Both the position numbers and the translations under genes were made by a program. From positions 62,001-126,000 of the forward strand of contig JABYQR010000078.1 of the NCBI GenBank assembly GCA_022592445.1: a stretch of DNA of 64,000 nucleotides, given 5' to 3'. A model generated the notes under the pieces. The model was not told the DNA's origin. It saw nothing but the letters and a program-made list of their open reading frames with translations, and ran no database searches. This document shows positions 45,733 through 58,514 of the stretch, piece after piece. Numbering within the stretch: the stretch's first letter is position 1; each line of letters begins with the position of its first letter. Source of the stretch: Cytidiella melzeri (lineage: Eukaryota > Basidiomycota > Agaricomycetes > Polyporales > Irpicaceae).

Positions 45733-48143
45733 ATGGCATCTGACGACGAAAAAGAAATTACAAGAGAGCTCAATATTCAGATTCATGCAATACGAGCTGC
45801 ACCCAAAGGCTCAGAGAAGACAGTCTCGCAGGTCGGTATAGTCTCTTCGCTCTCGCGCACAGTCACTTCATATTGGTATATGCGCGAGCAGGAAAGGGAA
45901 CTTTTGAAACGGATGATTGGCCTTGTCAGCTCTCCGTACATTACCGTAAAGATCGTGGTGGCCCGTCACATTCCAGTCTACATCAAGTCTTTTGAGGACC
46001 TGGAAGACGACGCAATAAATGCAGTGTACGACTTGTGCGAGGATCAGGAGTCTACGGTATGTATCTGAATTCTCGAAATCAAGACAGAGAACGCTGAAGA
46101 AATGTTCCTAGGTTCGGATGGAAGGCTATCGTGCAATAACACAAATCTCGACGTTCTTTCCTAAGCACGTGAAGAGGAACGCCGATGTGCTGGTCCAGCT
46201 ACTTCAAAGTGGTCAGTAACTCCTTCTGATAAGGATCTGTATTTCGGCGAAGATGAGGAGTTCACAAGGGTGCTGCTTTGGTTCGAACCGGCTCCACGCA
46301 ACACTTTTTTGCGCTCCTCAGACTAACATGTTGATCAGATGAACGAAGGGAAGTCCTTATAGTGTCAAGGCAGCTTCTGTTGCATCTCGACTTGGACCCC
46401 GCTGTGACTTTGAATGTTCTTTGTGATCAAATTGTACCGCCGGAAGTGCCTGTTGACGAAGAGGATCAAGCCGTCCGAGATCGATTACGCTCGCTTGTCA
46501 TAGAATTTATGAGGGGAATGGCCGCCAAAGGAAGCATATTGAGGCATTCTACGAAGTCTGAATTAGGGCCGGATACTGTGCTAGTCAATAGGGTCATGAG
46601 TGTGAGCCCAGCTGTCTCTCGTCTCGTCCCTTATGCTGAGCAGTAGCTCAGGCCATTTCCAGGTTATCTCCATCGGATGGTGACATCTTGTTCAAGGATA
46701 TAATACTGGATTTGCCGGCGTACGAAGAAGGATCACAACGCTCTAGGGATCTGTTACGAAATCTAGTCGAAGAGGCTGAAAGTTGCTATCGGAGCGAAGC
46801 TGGCGAAGATAGTGATAACACCTCACTGACACACACGCGGCACCTTATGTCTTTAGCAGCCATCGTCGCTGTCCAAAGAAGATTGACTAGCTCTGTCCCG
46901 ATTGTCCAGTTCTGGTGTCCGAACAAAATCTCGACTGCGATGCTGGGGCGTCTGAGCGAAGACCTACAGCTCTTTGTGTTTGATAATGTCCTCAATGCCT
47001 ATGGAGAATTGTCGAGCGACGCACTCCAAACAAAAGACTTCAAGGCGATACGGACAAGCCTCGTCGATGCATTGACACCTCTCCTCTCTGTAAGCTACGA
47101 CAGTTTTAGCAGCTGCGTTTAGATTTTTCACGGTGGTATTATAGCGTTTTGTCACCGCGCAGGGAAGCGCTCACCGTGTTTGGTCAGCATACAAGGCATT
47201 GCTGACGGTCTACAAGCAGGTAAATTCACCAGCGAAGTCAGCCCATCAATGCCTTACACAAACCTTAGCACGCAGCCGAGACGAAGTGGCAGGTGCCTCC
47301 CAGCCTAATGACTACCCTACGAGATCTTCAAGCTCAAGCAGAAGAGATTACAAACCTTTCTGATGAAGAAAAAGAACAGAAGACATGTCTGAGACAGGTC
47401 CAAGACCTTACGCTGGTTCGCACTAGGCAATCTTTTATTGTCGCATATTGTGTCCGACGATTCTCTCTTTTCCGTTTTACCAGTCATTACTTGATTCGTC
47501 CACAGCGTCTGCACCAGCGTCATCGAACAGCAAGGGTATATCAAGTCACATTCATAAGAACAATGCAGGCCCGGTGCACATCAATCGCAAGTACAATAAG
47601 CCCCCAGTAGACCGATTAGCTCAACCAAAGGCTGCATCTGCCGCAAGATCAGGTCCGCCGACGACGACGACAACACGTCAAGTGGCTTCCGCCGTTCCGA
47701 CAGGCCCACGCTCAGGAAACTCTCGGCAAGAGCAGCAATCAACATCACAGTCAAGACGACAGGACTCAGTACCCGCGCCAGCTACGAGTATGGCCCGAGA
47801 CTCTTCCCTCAAGCACAAGACGCTTGGCACACAAGGCTCTGTGCCTTCTCTCCTAAGTCGACTTGCATTGACTGGAGAAGGCAAGCAAGGTGGTCGACAG
47901 ACATTGACAGCATCTGTACCGGCAAAACGACCTGCAGGCTCAGAAGGCTCAACGCATGCGCTGCCCGGCAACCAAGCTTCCACACTGGATGAGGCGGCTG
48001 TCCCTCCACGAGGGGGTTGGAGCATCAAGGGGGCTGCGAACCGCCGGTCATTTGAGAGTGAGAAGCCGGTACCGTTATTGAACAGGCTTGTTGGAATAGA
48101 AGGGGGTGGGACTTCTGGTGGGAGAAAAAAGCGGAAAGTATGA
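45733..48143 (+). CDS. API5: API5 (apoptosis inhibitor 5) homologue
   Basis: The ATG at 45733 gives MASDDEKEITRELNIQIHAI. An in-frame 58-nt stretch (45832-45889, GTCGGT to GAGCAG) is probably an intron because family members lack it. The helical-repeat core then follows with VKIVVARHIPVYIKSFEDLE, AINAVYDLCEDQEST, VRMEGYRAITQISTFFPKHV and VLVQLLQS, which match the API5 HEAT/ARM region. Later exons carry ILFKDIILDLPAYEEGSQRS, IVQFWCPNKISTAMLGRLSE and a helical segment near 47300. The C-terminal 230 residues are Ser/Thr/Gln-rich and disordered and end GGRKKRKV, a classical basic nuclear-localisation signal. API5 is a nuclear protein linked to survival and RNA metabolism in animals; its role in fungi is little known. 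No breaks were seen. Confidence 0.85.
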
Positions 48144-49209
48144 TGTGTTGTATTTTGTCGCGCTACCGTTGCGCTAATTACATGATCATGATACTATACC
48201 TCGCTCGTCTCAATCCTTCCCTCTCGCTGGTACGTACGTTTAAAAATCGACGGAGAGCCATCGAATCACACTAACCAAAGACCTGGTTTCACGAGCGCGA
48301 CAGCTCTCGATTGAACGGAGTGGTTTCCTCAGGGTGCCTATTCCTGCGGCAGGATGTCTTGGGTTCTTCGTAGTCTGAAGAACTGAAAGCATTCGGGTTT
48401 ATGATACTGTCTTGAGGTTCGAAGATCTGCAGGCTCCTTCGTCCAGTGGGGAACGCAGCAGACTCGAGAACATAGGCTCGCATTCTTTCTGACATGCAAC
48501 TTCTGAACGGTTTTCGCTCGAGTCTTCCAAGATTTGAGCAGACGGACTCGGGGAGATACGTTGAGGAACAAAAGTGTCAGCAATGTTTTCATGCTAAATA
48601 ATGCTGCGTCTGTCTGCGTCAGCTACTGCTTGGACATATACTGCTCGGAGCGTGCCATTCGTCCGACAAGGGCTATTCTCAACAACATGCTCAGTTCTCA
48701 AGTCTGCAGCAGGCAATCTTCACCGCGAGTGCCGCGCGCAATAATTTCATCTCCAACATAATTAACTTACTGGCGATAGTTTCTTTAAGATATCCATCTG
48801 GAAGATGAAAGAGGAGATGTATATACATGTCTCCATATCAATCTTACTACACACCATCTGAGATTATATCATTTTATTGTTGCTGTGGCCAGTATTTAGG
48901 CGCCAATTGACACTGTTTGTTATACTCCCAGCCAAGTTGATCTTGATGCCGTTCGCTACAATAGCCGAAACCATGCGTGAGAGCGTGAGACATATTATTC
49001 TGCAGCGTGAGCATGCGCCACGCTGCTAATGTACGCATACGTGGCCAGTACAGTGGCCACAGCGACGAAGTCTATAAGTAAGACCTTCATAGTCTCCCCG
49101 AGGCAGAGTAGACGGGCGTTCAACGTTCAACCTTCGTGCCTCAGTAGACCTTCAGCTTGCGGCTCAGTGTGAACGCGTCGAGCTACGGCGTTTGCCGTCC
49201 ACAGTAGTC
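48144..49209. other. Intergenic, no confident gene
   Basis: Short open stretches on both strands (48289-48592 minus, 48534-48761 plus) have no domain or splice support. The 150 bp before 49210 probably hold the promoter and leader of the next gene. Confidence 0.45.
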
Positions 49210-49849
49210 ATGGACTCTGCTACGACCATTCTCATCGCACTGCTCCTAGCCATTCCAGCAGTTCTCATCTATCACGCTGTCTATCCAGCTCAGACTACCC
49301 CTAGTTCAGCCGCAGAAACCTCTGAGACTGAGAAGAAGTCTGAAGAGCAACCAAAGACCATCATGCAGGCTGCCAGGACCGACCTCGCTCCTCCAAAGGA
49401 CGATCCATTCACGCTTGAGCAGCTGAAGGAATTCGACGGCTCTGAGCCTTCGAAACCGATCTACGTAGCTATTAAAGGTGTGCAGGTAGTCGACTGTATG
49501 CGTGCCGAGGCAGAGTGCTGAACTCGCCCACGCGTATCTAGGGACCATATTCGACGTATCGCACAAGCGCGAGACGTACGGCAAAGGAGGCTCATATAAC
49601 CTCTTTGCCGGCAAGGACGCTTCAAAGGCGTTAGGCATGTCGAGTTTGAAAGAGGAGGATGCGTCACCAGACTACAGCGGCCTGCCAGAGGCGGAAATGA
49701 AAGTGCTGAATGACTGGCACGCGTTCTTCTCGTGCGTCCACTCTCGTAGTATCCACTTTGCTTCCGCTGTTGACGGTCTGGAACGTAGGAAACGATACAA
49801 TGTCATTGGGAAAGTCATAGACTTGCCTCCCGCAGTGGCCAACTTGTAG
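49210..49849 (+). CDS. DAP1: DAP1/PGRMC-type cytochrome b5-like haem-binding protein
   Basis: Three exons (49210-49477, 49542-49731, 49789-49849) join exactly with canonical introns of 64 and 57 nt. The start MDSATTILIALLLAIPAVLI gives an N-terminal membrane anchor. A charged linker follows, then the cytochrome b5-like domain with FTLEQLKEFDGSEPSKPIYV, GTIFDVSHKRETYGKGGSYN, LFAGKDASKALGMSSL and LNDWHAFFSKRYNVIGKV. The YGKGG-SYN-LFAGKDAS-ALG signature is characteristic of membrane-associated progesterone receptor proteins. Yeast Dap1 binds haem through tyrosines and supports Erg11 (CYP51) in ergosterol synthesis. I infer the same role at the ER here. The size is in the normal range and no defects were seen. 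Confidence 0.9.
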
Positions 49850-52832
49850 CAATCAGAAGTGCTATTAGAAGACATTACCGTGTAAATCTAGTCTGCAACA
49901 GGGGGAATTGCATCACTATGCTCACTCAATCAGGCACTGATAGAGCTGCTGCGTGCTCTTGTGCTGGCTTACACTTATCGCATCCGTCACGCACGAAATA
50001 GGGCAAACAGGATCTCGGACTTGGAAGCTCTGAGATTTCCTAGTCTTGCGAGCTACTTACTCCCGTTCGCCAGAGGTTTCGCCGCGCATTCAGGAACTCT
50101 GAACTTCTTCTATCAAGCATCTTTCCTCTCATAACCCTTGTCGGAAACCGCTGTTACTGACGATGAACCCCCTGCAATAGAATTCCTGTGCAGGATCATC
50201 CACGGCAGAGAATAAAGCACATACGATTGCTCATCAGCTGGTTGTACAAACCCTTTACGTGCATATTCGGAGTTCCTTGACTCCACAGTCGCATCTATCG
50301 ATGGATTGTACGCGAGCGTCGTGGTTGTAAGCATGGATCTTCGACACAACCCTTTCTGCTATCTTATGAACTTCCACTTTTCTATCATAGAATCGGATTC
50401 TCCGCTACACAAGTCTAGCATCGAAACCACCAATCGGTGGACTCATCCCGCCACAGACGGAGGAACCTAGACAGCTGAAATCAGGATTGCATGTAGTTCT
50501 TCGGTTGGCACGAACGACCACACACATCCTACCTAATCATGTAGGATACGACAATTCCGACAAAGCAGATCAGCGGGCTAACCCTCAACACCTATCGTGC
50601 CTTCGCCCCGACTTCCGTATGTGGATCTCATCTAGCTTACCTGCACGCCGTGAACGTAATCACGCAAAGCAAGGTCTGAACTCGTGTCGCTCTAGGCTGA
50701 TCTCTTACTTGTGCCCCACCGCAGAAATCAATCCTCGTACAGTCGCAAAACCTTGTGAGCGATTCACCCGGATATTTGCATCCTTTCCTTGCTGAAATGC
50801 GAAAGATTCTCCCTGTCCCTTTCCAGCTCTTGTCCTGGACGCCAATCGTCGACGATCCCGCTCATTACCAGCGCACGCTGCTTCTATGTACTGCGCTCCC
50901 GCTATCAGCCCAACCTGCCTTCTGACGTACACAGTTTCGTATATTTAGCCCTCCCAGAAGTCACATATGCATCAGCTCCATGACTGCTGCTGTCCATACC
51001 TGCCTAGAACATGGGCATTTAATTCGGGTTCCCATCGTTATATGCTCACGGTGGAACTAGTGCATGTGGACGATGAGTGAGAATGGTATGTCTGCTCCGT
51101 CCCACTGTTACTACAGAGTTGCGTCCCTGAACGTTCTCTGTTCCTCGTTTCCTGCCCCTGTACAGAGTCTTGTCTGCCCTGCTCGTCCAAAGAGTGCCTG
51201 CGCATATGCGCGCCTCATTCGGCTTTTCAACGCCTTCATACCGGTCTCTCCGAGAGTCGTGGATGATTTCCACGCCCGTCATAAACTCTGGCAGTCTGTG
51301 GTAACAATGAATCTCAATCGATCCTGCGTAGTCGAGCGTCTCCACCAGGGCCGCTCGTCCCGCCTGGGTTCTAGCGCGTTTTGCACAGTGTGGATACAAT
51401 CGCGAGGGATTGAAAACCGCTACAAAAAGCCGTGTTCGGTCACCGTCTTGTAGTTCCGGTTTGACAACTCCGACGGTGGGGAAAAAACACATCTCTAGTA
51501 ACGTAAGTGATGCCATTACTCCTGTGCCGGGTGTGGCGACTGAACTACCAATTCCAGTTTGCAACCTGCAAAAGAGGCAATGGCAGATTTCAAAGCTGGC
51601 CATGTATTTCCCAAGATGTGTGAACGCTTGACGAACCACGCTGCGCGATTACATACGGAAACATGCTCTCGTAGCGCCGCTGTTTACGTTGAGTGAGTGT
51701 ATTGGTCTTTTGTACACGACGGAGTTGCGCTAAGGTTTTACTCTCTTACGAATCCCAGAAATGTAGCATTGAAGTGTATGTTTGTACATCATGCTTCTTT
51801 TCTGAGTGCGGTCAGGTGGACAATATTTGTGCTTGCGGGTGAGTATCGCCCGCCGCTGCTTTTCGAGGTCTGAACGCTATGTGCTCTTCGGAAAGAGGTG
51901 GTGGGCACATGTGGCTATTGGTTGACGCAGAGAACGCTGGGTGGGCTGCATGCATCCCTGAGCTCGTAGGAAATAAAAACGCGGCTATGAAGATGGGAAG
52001 AAGATTGACACCTGCTGATAAAGCCTGTCCAACCGTCGACTCTCCCGAGCGCAACTCCTTGTGGGCATCTTGTACGTTGCGTACACGTTCCTCAGCTGAT
52101 CGTCCGTTCACACATACGGTCGATTACAATTGTGGTCTCATCCGCCGCCACCGAGTTCGACATGATTCAAGTCAGCTCCGCACGTGTTGATGTACCGCTC
52201 GGGGAGTCGAATACGTGCAGAATGAGTATCTGCGTTGAGCGTGGAATGACCACAAAGCATCGCGGGGTCACATTCAGCAAGAGACGAAGTGAGTCGTGAG
52301 TTGTGAGGGAATTGCTTTGAGTTTGTGGTGGCGTCCAGTTCCGACGTCCCGATTTCTGGCGTCAGCGGGACCGTGCGACTGGTTCATAGTTTCCCAGTGG
52401 CAGTCCCCGACCCTGCGAGCCCCAAGAGAGCAACCTCGTCGGCTGACGCGTCTTTCACCGTGACCTCCACGTCCTCAGCTCGTCGAGTCACTTCTACCCA
52501 ACGTCGTCAACGAGTCAGAGCTCGCCGTCGCGTCCAACGCCCGGTACCGTCGCTCCGAATTTGACCATACCATTGCACCGCCATTCTGTAGCTGTCACTC
52601 AGTCGTAGCACATTACACGGTCAATCCACTGCCACCTCACGTTCCCGAACACGCAGCTCTTTCTCGTCGTGGCTTGTGACCCACCTCGAGACAGCCAAGC
52701 CTTAAGCTTTGTTGCCCCCGTCAAGCCCTCTTCGTATCTCCTTTCCCCTCCCTTCGACACCCCCATCATCCCCCCTCCCACTTCCCTAGTACTTGCAGTT
52801 TTGGCTCCTGTTCATACATACCAATCACCAGC
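49850..52832. other. Three-kilobase region without a confident gene
   Basis: The longest open stretch is 197 codons on the minus strand (51639-51046) and contains GDRTRLFVAVFNPSRLYPHC and DYAGSIEIHCYHRLPEFM; no family is recognised and it may be chance or a lineage-specific gene. Other short ORFs (51879-52190 plus, 52111-51812 minus) overlap one another and lack support. The last 250 bp are CT-rich and should contain the promoter of the AAA gene. Confidence 0.4.
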
Positions 52833-55473
52833 ATGGACGCTCTCAAATCGCTCGTGCAGCCCCTTGTCGGCGTGGGCGGCGGTTCGTCAATGATTGACGG
52901 CATGAAGCTAGTCGTTCTCGGAGGTACAGTCGAAACTGCCAGGAGAGTAGCGAGTTCAGGCTGGTGAGTAGCCGCACTTTTGAAGACGGCGTCGCCGCCG
53001 TTCGAGAAGCACGCACGATCGCTGACGTCTTTTATTCATCTCCGCCCTTCTACCCTCTTTCACCAGGTCGCACTTCATTAACTGTGAGTCTCCCTTTCCG
53101 CCATGCAAACTCCCAACTCAACTCGTGACTTTCCCAGCGTTCTTCTTGACTGCGCATTTCTCTGAGGAAGACTACCCGTATGATTGGCTCATGCTCTGGC
53201 TGTCACGAAGACCAGAGTGGCAGCGCTCTCGGGAGTTTGAAGGCACGACGCGCACCTCAACGCCCAGCTTCGGCTCTAGGGTGGCGGACAACTCTTTTGG
53301 CGACTCGGACGACGAGGGAGACGCAGACGACGTACCCGGAAAGGCTAAGACCCGCATTGTCTTCCAACCAACAGCGAACACGACCCACACCATTTTCTAC
53401 AAGGGCCATTGGCTGCGTGTTCGGAGAGGCAGGAGGCCCGACGGGAGTGGTTCCGAAATGCTTTCCATCAGCGTTGTCGCGAGAAACAATGCGATCTTGA
53501 AGCAACTGGTTTTGCAAGCCAAGAGGGAATACGAAGCCGAATCTGTCCATCGAATTCAGATTTATTTCGCCGACTCACATGGATGCTGGCGTTGGACTGA
53601 CTCGCGCCACAAACGACCGATGTCGAGCATCGTACTCAACCCAGGTGTGAAAGAGATGTTGCTCGCAGACACGAAGGACTTCCTCAAGTCCGAGAAGGTA
53701 AGAGTCCATCTGAGTATCTTTCATGAGCGCGAGCAAACATGCAGTCGAGGAACATAATGAGAGCAATGGACGAACGATGAGTCTCCTTGAATACACCATG
53801 TCTCGACTGTAATTGCAATGAATGAGTGCTAATGTCATAATTACAGTGGTACGCCGACCGCGGTATCCCCTTCCGCAGAGGATATCTCCTCCACGGTGTC
53901 CCAGGTTCAGGAAAGAGCTCTCTGATACATGCTATTGCCGGAGAACTCATGCTCGACATCTATGTCGTCTCGCTGTCCTCCTCGTGGATAAGCGATAGCA
54001 CGCTGACGACCCTTATGGGCCGCGTGCCTGCGCGATGCATAGTTTTGCTGGAAGATCTCGATGCGGCATTTACTCGAAGCACGTCGAGAGACGACGAAGC
54101 GACCGGAAGCCCAGAAGCTAAGAGCAATAGCGCATCAAACGATCACAACGATTCGTCACACTCACGAAGCAGGAGACATAAAAACGACAACTTGTCAGAT
54201 GTGAACACCTTGAGCTTGAGTGGATTATTGAACGCTCTCGATGGCGTTGCTGCAAGCGAGGGAAGAATTCTGTTTGCGTAAGTCATACTTCCTTTACGCA
54301 ATCCATTTCGGTCTGACTCTGGTGGATTCGCATAGGACCACGAACCATCTCGACCGTCTTGATCCTGCATTGTCGCGTCCTGGTCGCATGGACGTGTGGG
54401 TTGAATTCAAGAACGCGTCAAAGTGGCAGGCCGAGCTGCTCTTCCGGAATTTCTTCCCGTCTACTGACGAAGCAGACATGGTTGAGGCAGAGGGCGAACT
54501 TGAGGGCATTGAACTGCCGACTCCCCCGTCACCATCTGTAGAGTCAACGAGCTCACCGGTGTCTTCGTCGTTCTCATCAATGTTCTCGTCTTTGGCTCTT
54601 GGTGGACGCAGTCGAACGGAGTCCAACGTGTCGCTCTCCTCGTTCTCAAACAGTCCCACCCCCTCTGTCGCCGGATCGTCCACCCCAGCTAAACTGCCAA
54701 AGGCTTCCCTTGCGGACGCGCTGAAGAACCAAGCGTATCGTCCCCCTTCGGTAGAAGACGAGATTGAGGAGTTTATGCACTCGGCTCCAGCTCTCGATAA
54801 CAAGACCCTCTCCAAGCTGGCCAAGGAGTTCGCCGACTCGATTCCTGACGACGAGTTCAGTGTCGCGTCGCTGCAAGGCTGTAAGAGTTCCCGTCGAGTG
54901 TGCTGAGCTGTCGAAAGTCGCTGAGCCATTCCTTGTTGCTAGATCTTCTGAAGAACAAATCGCGGCCAGAAGACGCGTCGAAGAAGGCTGCGGCGTGGGT
55001 GGTGAGCGAGCGAGAGATGAGGGAGCGGTTGAAGAAGGAACGTGAGCTGAAGGAAAAGTTGGCGGTGAGTTTCGTTGGTTGGCATCGATAATCCGATCAG
55101 AAACTCGGCATCTCCCGTGTCATCTCCCATTTATGGTATACGTTGTGTTGACCCCTTGTTATCTCTACAGCGCGAAAAACGCCGCAAAGAACTGCTCGAA
55201 AAGGCGGAAGAAGAGAGGAAGGCCAAGGAAGAGGCTGCATTGAGGGCCGAGCAGGAGAAGAGCAAGGCGCTGCTGGCGCCAGTGCAGCCTGTGGCTCCGC
55301 TCGTCGCCGCAGTGCCCGTCGCGCCTCCTTCGGACAAGGAGAACGAACCGCTGCCACTGGCAGCGATCGCTTTAGATGCTCAGTCCGATTCTGGCTCGAG
55401 CTCCTCCGGTACCAACACTCCCGCAGATAGCGGAACCCACTGGGTCGCCGTCGACGGCGATTCCGGATGGTGA
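52833..55473 (+). CDS. BCS1-like mitochondrial-type AAA ATPase with extended C-terminus
   Basis: The start is MDALKSLVQPLVGVGGG at 52833. Exon 1 (52833-52963) splices through a 17-nt micro-exon (53067-53083) into exon 3 at 53138. The BCS1 N-terminal domain has HFSEEDYPYDWLMLWLSRRP, THTIFYKGHWLRVRRG and LSISVVARNNAILKQLVLQA. The AAA module has Walker A HGVPGSGKSSL (near 53897), Walker B CIVLLEDLDAAF, and ATTNHLDRLDPALSRPGRMD. An acidic insert of about 45 residues sits between Walker B and the sensor region. Beyond the AAA domain the protein has a Ser-rich stretch and a charged coiled coil (REKRRKELLEKAEEERKAKE). Yeast Bcs1 places the Rieske protein into complex III, but basidiomycetes have several diverged paralogues, so this role is uncertain. 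Confidence 0.85.
53067..53083 (+). other. 17-nt micro-exon of the BCS1-like gene
   Basis: A CACCAG acceptor and a GTGAGT donor flank GTCGCACTTCATTAACT. Only its inclusion joins GW to SHFINS-FFL in frame, restoring the family sequence across both introns (103 and 54 nt). Confidence 0.75.
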
Positions 55474-56335
55474 CTACTCCCAAGTACCCATGCGCACAGC
55501 AACCCCCTGAAGTCCTCAATCGAGCGTGATGCAGATATCCGTGCCTCATCTGCTCAAATGCCACCGCTGACTCTTTCGACGACCTCGACGGAACTCAATC
55601 GGCGACACGTGGGTGGGTTCGCGCTCATGCAGTTCCTCTTACAAAACTATTTGCTTCGACTGTGCATGTTGCTTGAACTTACTTTCATTGAAAGGCTCTC
55701 AACCTTTGCGACTTGAATGTCATATATAGATGCATACCTTCTCATTGTTTTTCTCCTCGTGGCCGTCGCGATATTTTTTCCTCATGCTTCGCCCGCGAAC
55801 TTCCTCCAGTCAAAGTAGCCCCCATCTTCTTCATCCATCACATTTGCATTGGACCTTGAATCGCTGACTATGTCGAAGTGGGTTCGTCATAGTAGTTTCG
55901 TTTTGTGCATAGCAATATTGCTTATCGTTGCTACCACCCCTCCGCTCTCCCTTCATCCCTTCATCCCTTCATCCCTCCTTTTCATTCCGTTGCTAACTTT
56001 TAATGCCATTGAGTACTTGTACATACTTGCACGCCTGCATTGCTGTCTATTGTTGACCAGTGATGATCACATACATTGATCAAGTATGTTTGTCTGTCAG
56101 CTGCAGTGTGATCATGGGTTCATTGGAACATGTTGTATGCCCCTTGTTTGGCCTCTGGATTGTAGTCTGAGATGGAGACACGTTGATATATCGGATGTTG
56201 CTAGGTTCTGGTCCGACCCCTGCCAATGTCGAGCTTCGAAGAGTCTTGACTCTTTGTAGCTAAGGCCAAGTCAGCAACAGATAACAAACAGCAATTTCAA
56301 GTTCTCTAACTCCCAATGTGAACTGTCACAGATGC
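55474..56335. other. Intergenic, nothing recognised
   Basis: This is a pyrimidine-rich 3' flank of the AAA gene with short unsupported open stretches. CCCTTCATCCCTTCATC repeats occur near 55960. Confidence 0.5.
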
Positions 56336-56399
56336 TGTTGGGTGAGTGCCTTGCTGGTGCAACTCACACTACATGGAGTTTCCTGGACTATACAGTTGA
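56336..56399 (+). repeat. 64-bp direct repeat, left copy (CpG-depleted)
   Basis: It begins TGTTGGGTGAGTGCC and ends CTATACAGTTGA. It matches the copy at 63175-63238 at 55 of 64 positions; all nine differences are transitions. This copy contains no CpG. Confidence 0.85.
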
Positions 56400-56929
56400 C
56401 TAGCGTTAGCAGGGCCGGCAAGCGGCAAGTACAATTCCTGAAGACTTTAGGCATTTCTCACAATATCTTTGATATTAATAAATTGTAAATCTTACACAGG
56501 TATCTTAAGCATCACAACAGGTATAAATTGCTACTGTAATATCCAAACTGTGTTTTTCTGTGGCCAACATGTTGCAGTTTACATCACTCATGTTTCCGTC
56601 ATATTCAGTATGTCTACCTGTACTTATACCCTTGTGAAACCACAGATCTCTGTTATCACTTCCTATATGAGATGTATAGTGATTTTTCCATAGTAAATAA
56701 TGGCATGCAGTTTGTAATCATATCCACTAACTTTCATGACATGTTGGAACCTGACAACGGAAATTACGTCTTGGCAAGGAGATGGCCGCCGTAGGCGGCC
56801 CGCGGAACAGCCCAGGGTTGTTTACCAGCGAGTCGGAAATGATGGCCAGGGGTGAGCACTACGCGAGCCCAGATCCCTGGTTCAGATTGGCTCGCCGCCA
56901 CGCTCGCCCTTCACGTTCCTGACCTCAAC

Positions 56930-58184
56930 TCATTACTCTACTGACACAATGCTCCCTACGCTCTGACACCTGAGCACATCACTTCTCTTGCTTCAAGGCT
57001 CGTTGGGTGGTATGACTCACATTTGAAGATTTGAGTAAGTTTCCACCCTCGTATTTGCGCTGCATCAAGCTCACTGACAACCTTGCAGTGGTCATGGTGG
57101 ATGTCCGAGCCCCGTACATGTCCTATAACATACCGTAGTACATGCAATGCAGTGGCTGACAAGATCATACTGTCTGGTGTGAGAGGAAAAGTAGATGGCT
57201 TCATCCAAGGTTTGTTTCCGCACATCCATGAGAAATGACGCCAGCCCAAACAGCTTTCCTCGGCACTACCACCATGGACCGCTCTCTCGACAGCCTCTGG
57301 GATAACCAGCTCGTTCCACTCTCAGCATTCTCCAACGACGACTTTGATAACGGCACCGTAACTTTCCGCCGCATCACTCACGGCAGTGACTCTGCGCTTT
57401 CGCGGCGCCTTCTATCCCCCCTATTACTCTGTGGCAAGAGCATTCTTGACGTGCCTATTCTCTTTCACGTCACTGGCATCCTACATCACGAAGACTGCTC
57501 CTTAGCCAGTCAGAGCACTCCCGGCTCTACCGAAGAGACTGTCACTGTCAAGCTCTGCTTCAAGGAACTGCCGGAGTCAGTCTCCCAGGTTGAATGGGCC
57601 CAATGCGCCACCGCCTTTTGGTGGCTAAATATGCTGGCCTGTAAAGAGTTCATACGGCCGGTGGAGACACAACAGGCATTTTACAATGACTCAGCTGGTC
57701 GGCTGCACATCGTTGTACAAGGCGCGCAGATCAACCCACTGCTAAACGAGGTGAGTTCCCCGGCAAACAGAACGTTGACTTGCTCACATGCTATTAGGGC
57801 ATCAGGAACCAGCGGAATGATGGTCAGGTGTTAACCCATCCTTCTGGCGAACAACGACTTGACGACCGCAATGTCCGTCGTGCTTCTCTTTGGCCAAACA
57901 TATGGTTCGACTCGCTTAGGAAGACAGACCGCGCAGCTGCACCCGTAGTAGCATCAGGTTTGTCTGTCCACCAGCCACAAACATACACAGCTACCAGAGG
58001 CTACGAGATCCACACTATGATGGACCATGCCATTCGGTTCACTAGCATCTCGCAACTTCCTACCAATGTTCCTATGCGTGTTACATTTTCCCTTGAGCTT
58101 CAGACTGAGCATCCTTTGATTACCATGCACGCAAAGATTGCAAAAATCACTATCTTAGTACCATATGAGCACGGTCCCATGTAG
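56930..58184 (+). CDS. Accessory protein of the DDE transposon, unknown family
   Basis: A possible first exon near 56940-57028 reads APYALTPEHITSLASRLVG, but its end forms a TGA, so the true start is uncertain. An exon at about 57089-57210 (ILSGVRGKVDGFIQ) splices (GTTTGT to CAAACAG) into the main exon beginning AFLGTTTMDRSLDSLWDN at about 57253. This continues RLHIVVQGAQINPLLNE, then after an intron near 57750-57797 comes VLTHPSGEQRLDD, WPNIWFDSLRKTDRAAAP, YEIHTMMDHAIRFTSI and a stop at 58184. No known domain is recognised. Its position upstream of the transposase in the same orientation suggests a partner role, as in two-gene transposons. Confidence 0.5.
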
Positions 58185-58514
58185 TGTAGTCTATCAATAG
58201 CAGTGTAACATACACCTTGTTCCCGTTTGTGTCCCATCTCACCTCTCGACCAAGTCTTCCTGTTTCCATCTCCAAGGACGCTACAGTACACTACTCAAAA
58301 CATTAGAACTGTCTAAATGCCAGATGATATATATCTGCTTTTGTAAGGAATGTACTTGTAGAGACATCGGCAAACACACCGACAGGAACACAAGCAGCAG
58401 GCTATACCACTGGCTGCCATGGAGCGGTAGGCCTCAAACGGGGAGCTCCGTGGCCGCTCCAATTGCCAGCTCACAGCTTGCATGCAACCGCTCTCCTGCT
58501 GCTCTTCGTACTTC

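Noticed and set aside
45733..48143. Pds5 cohesin regulator
   Set aside because: The helical repeats looked similar at first, but the length and the segment AINAVYDLCEDQEST fit API5 better.
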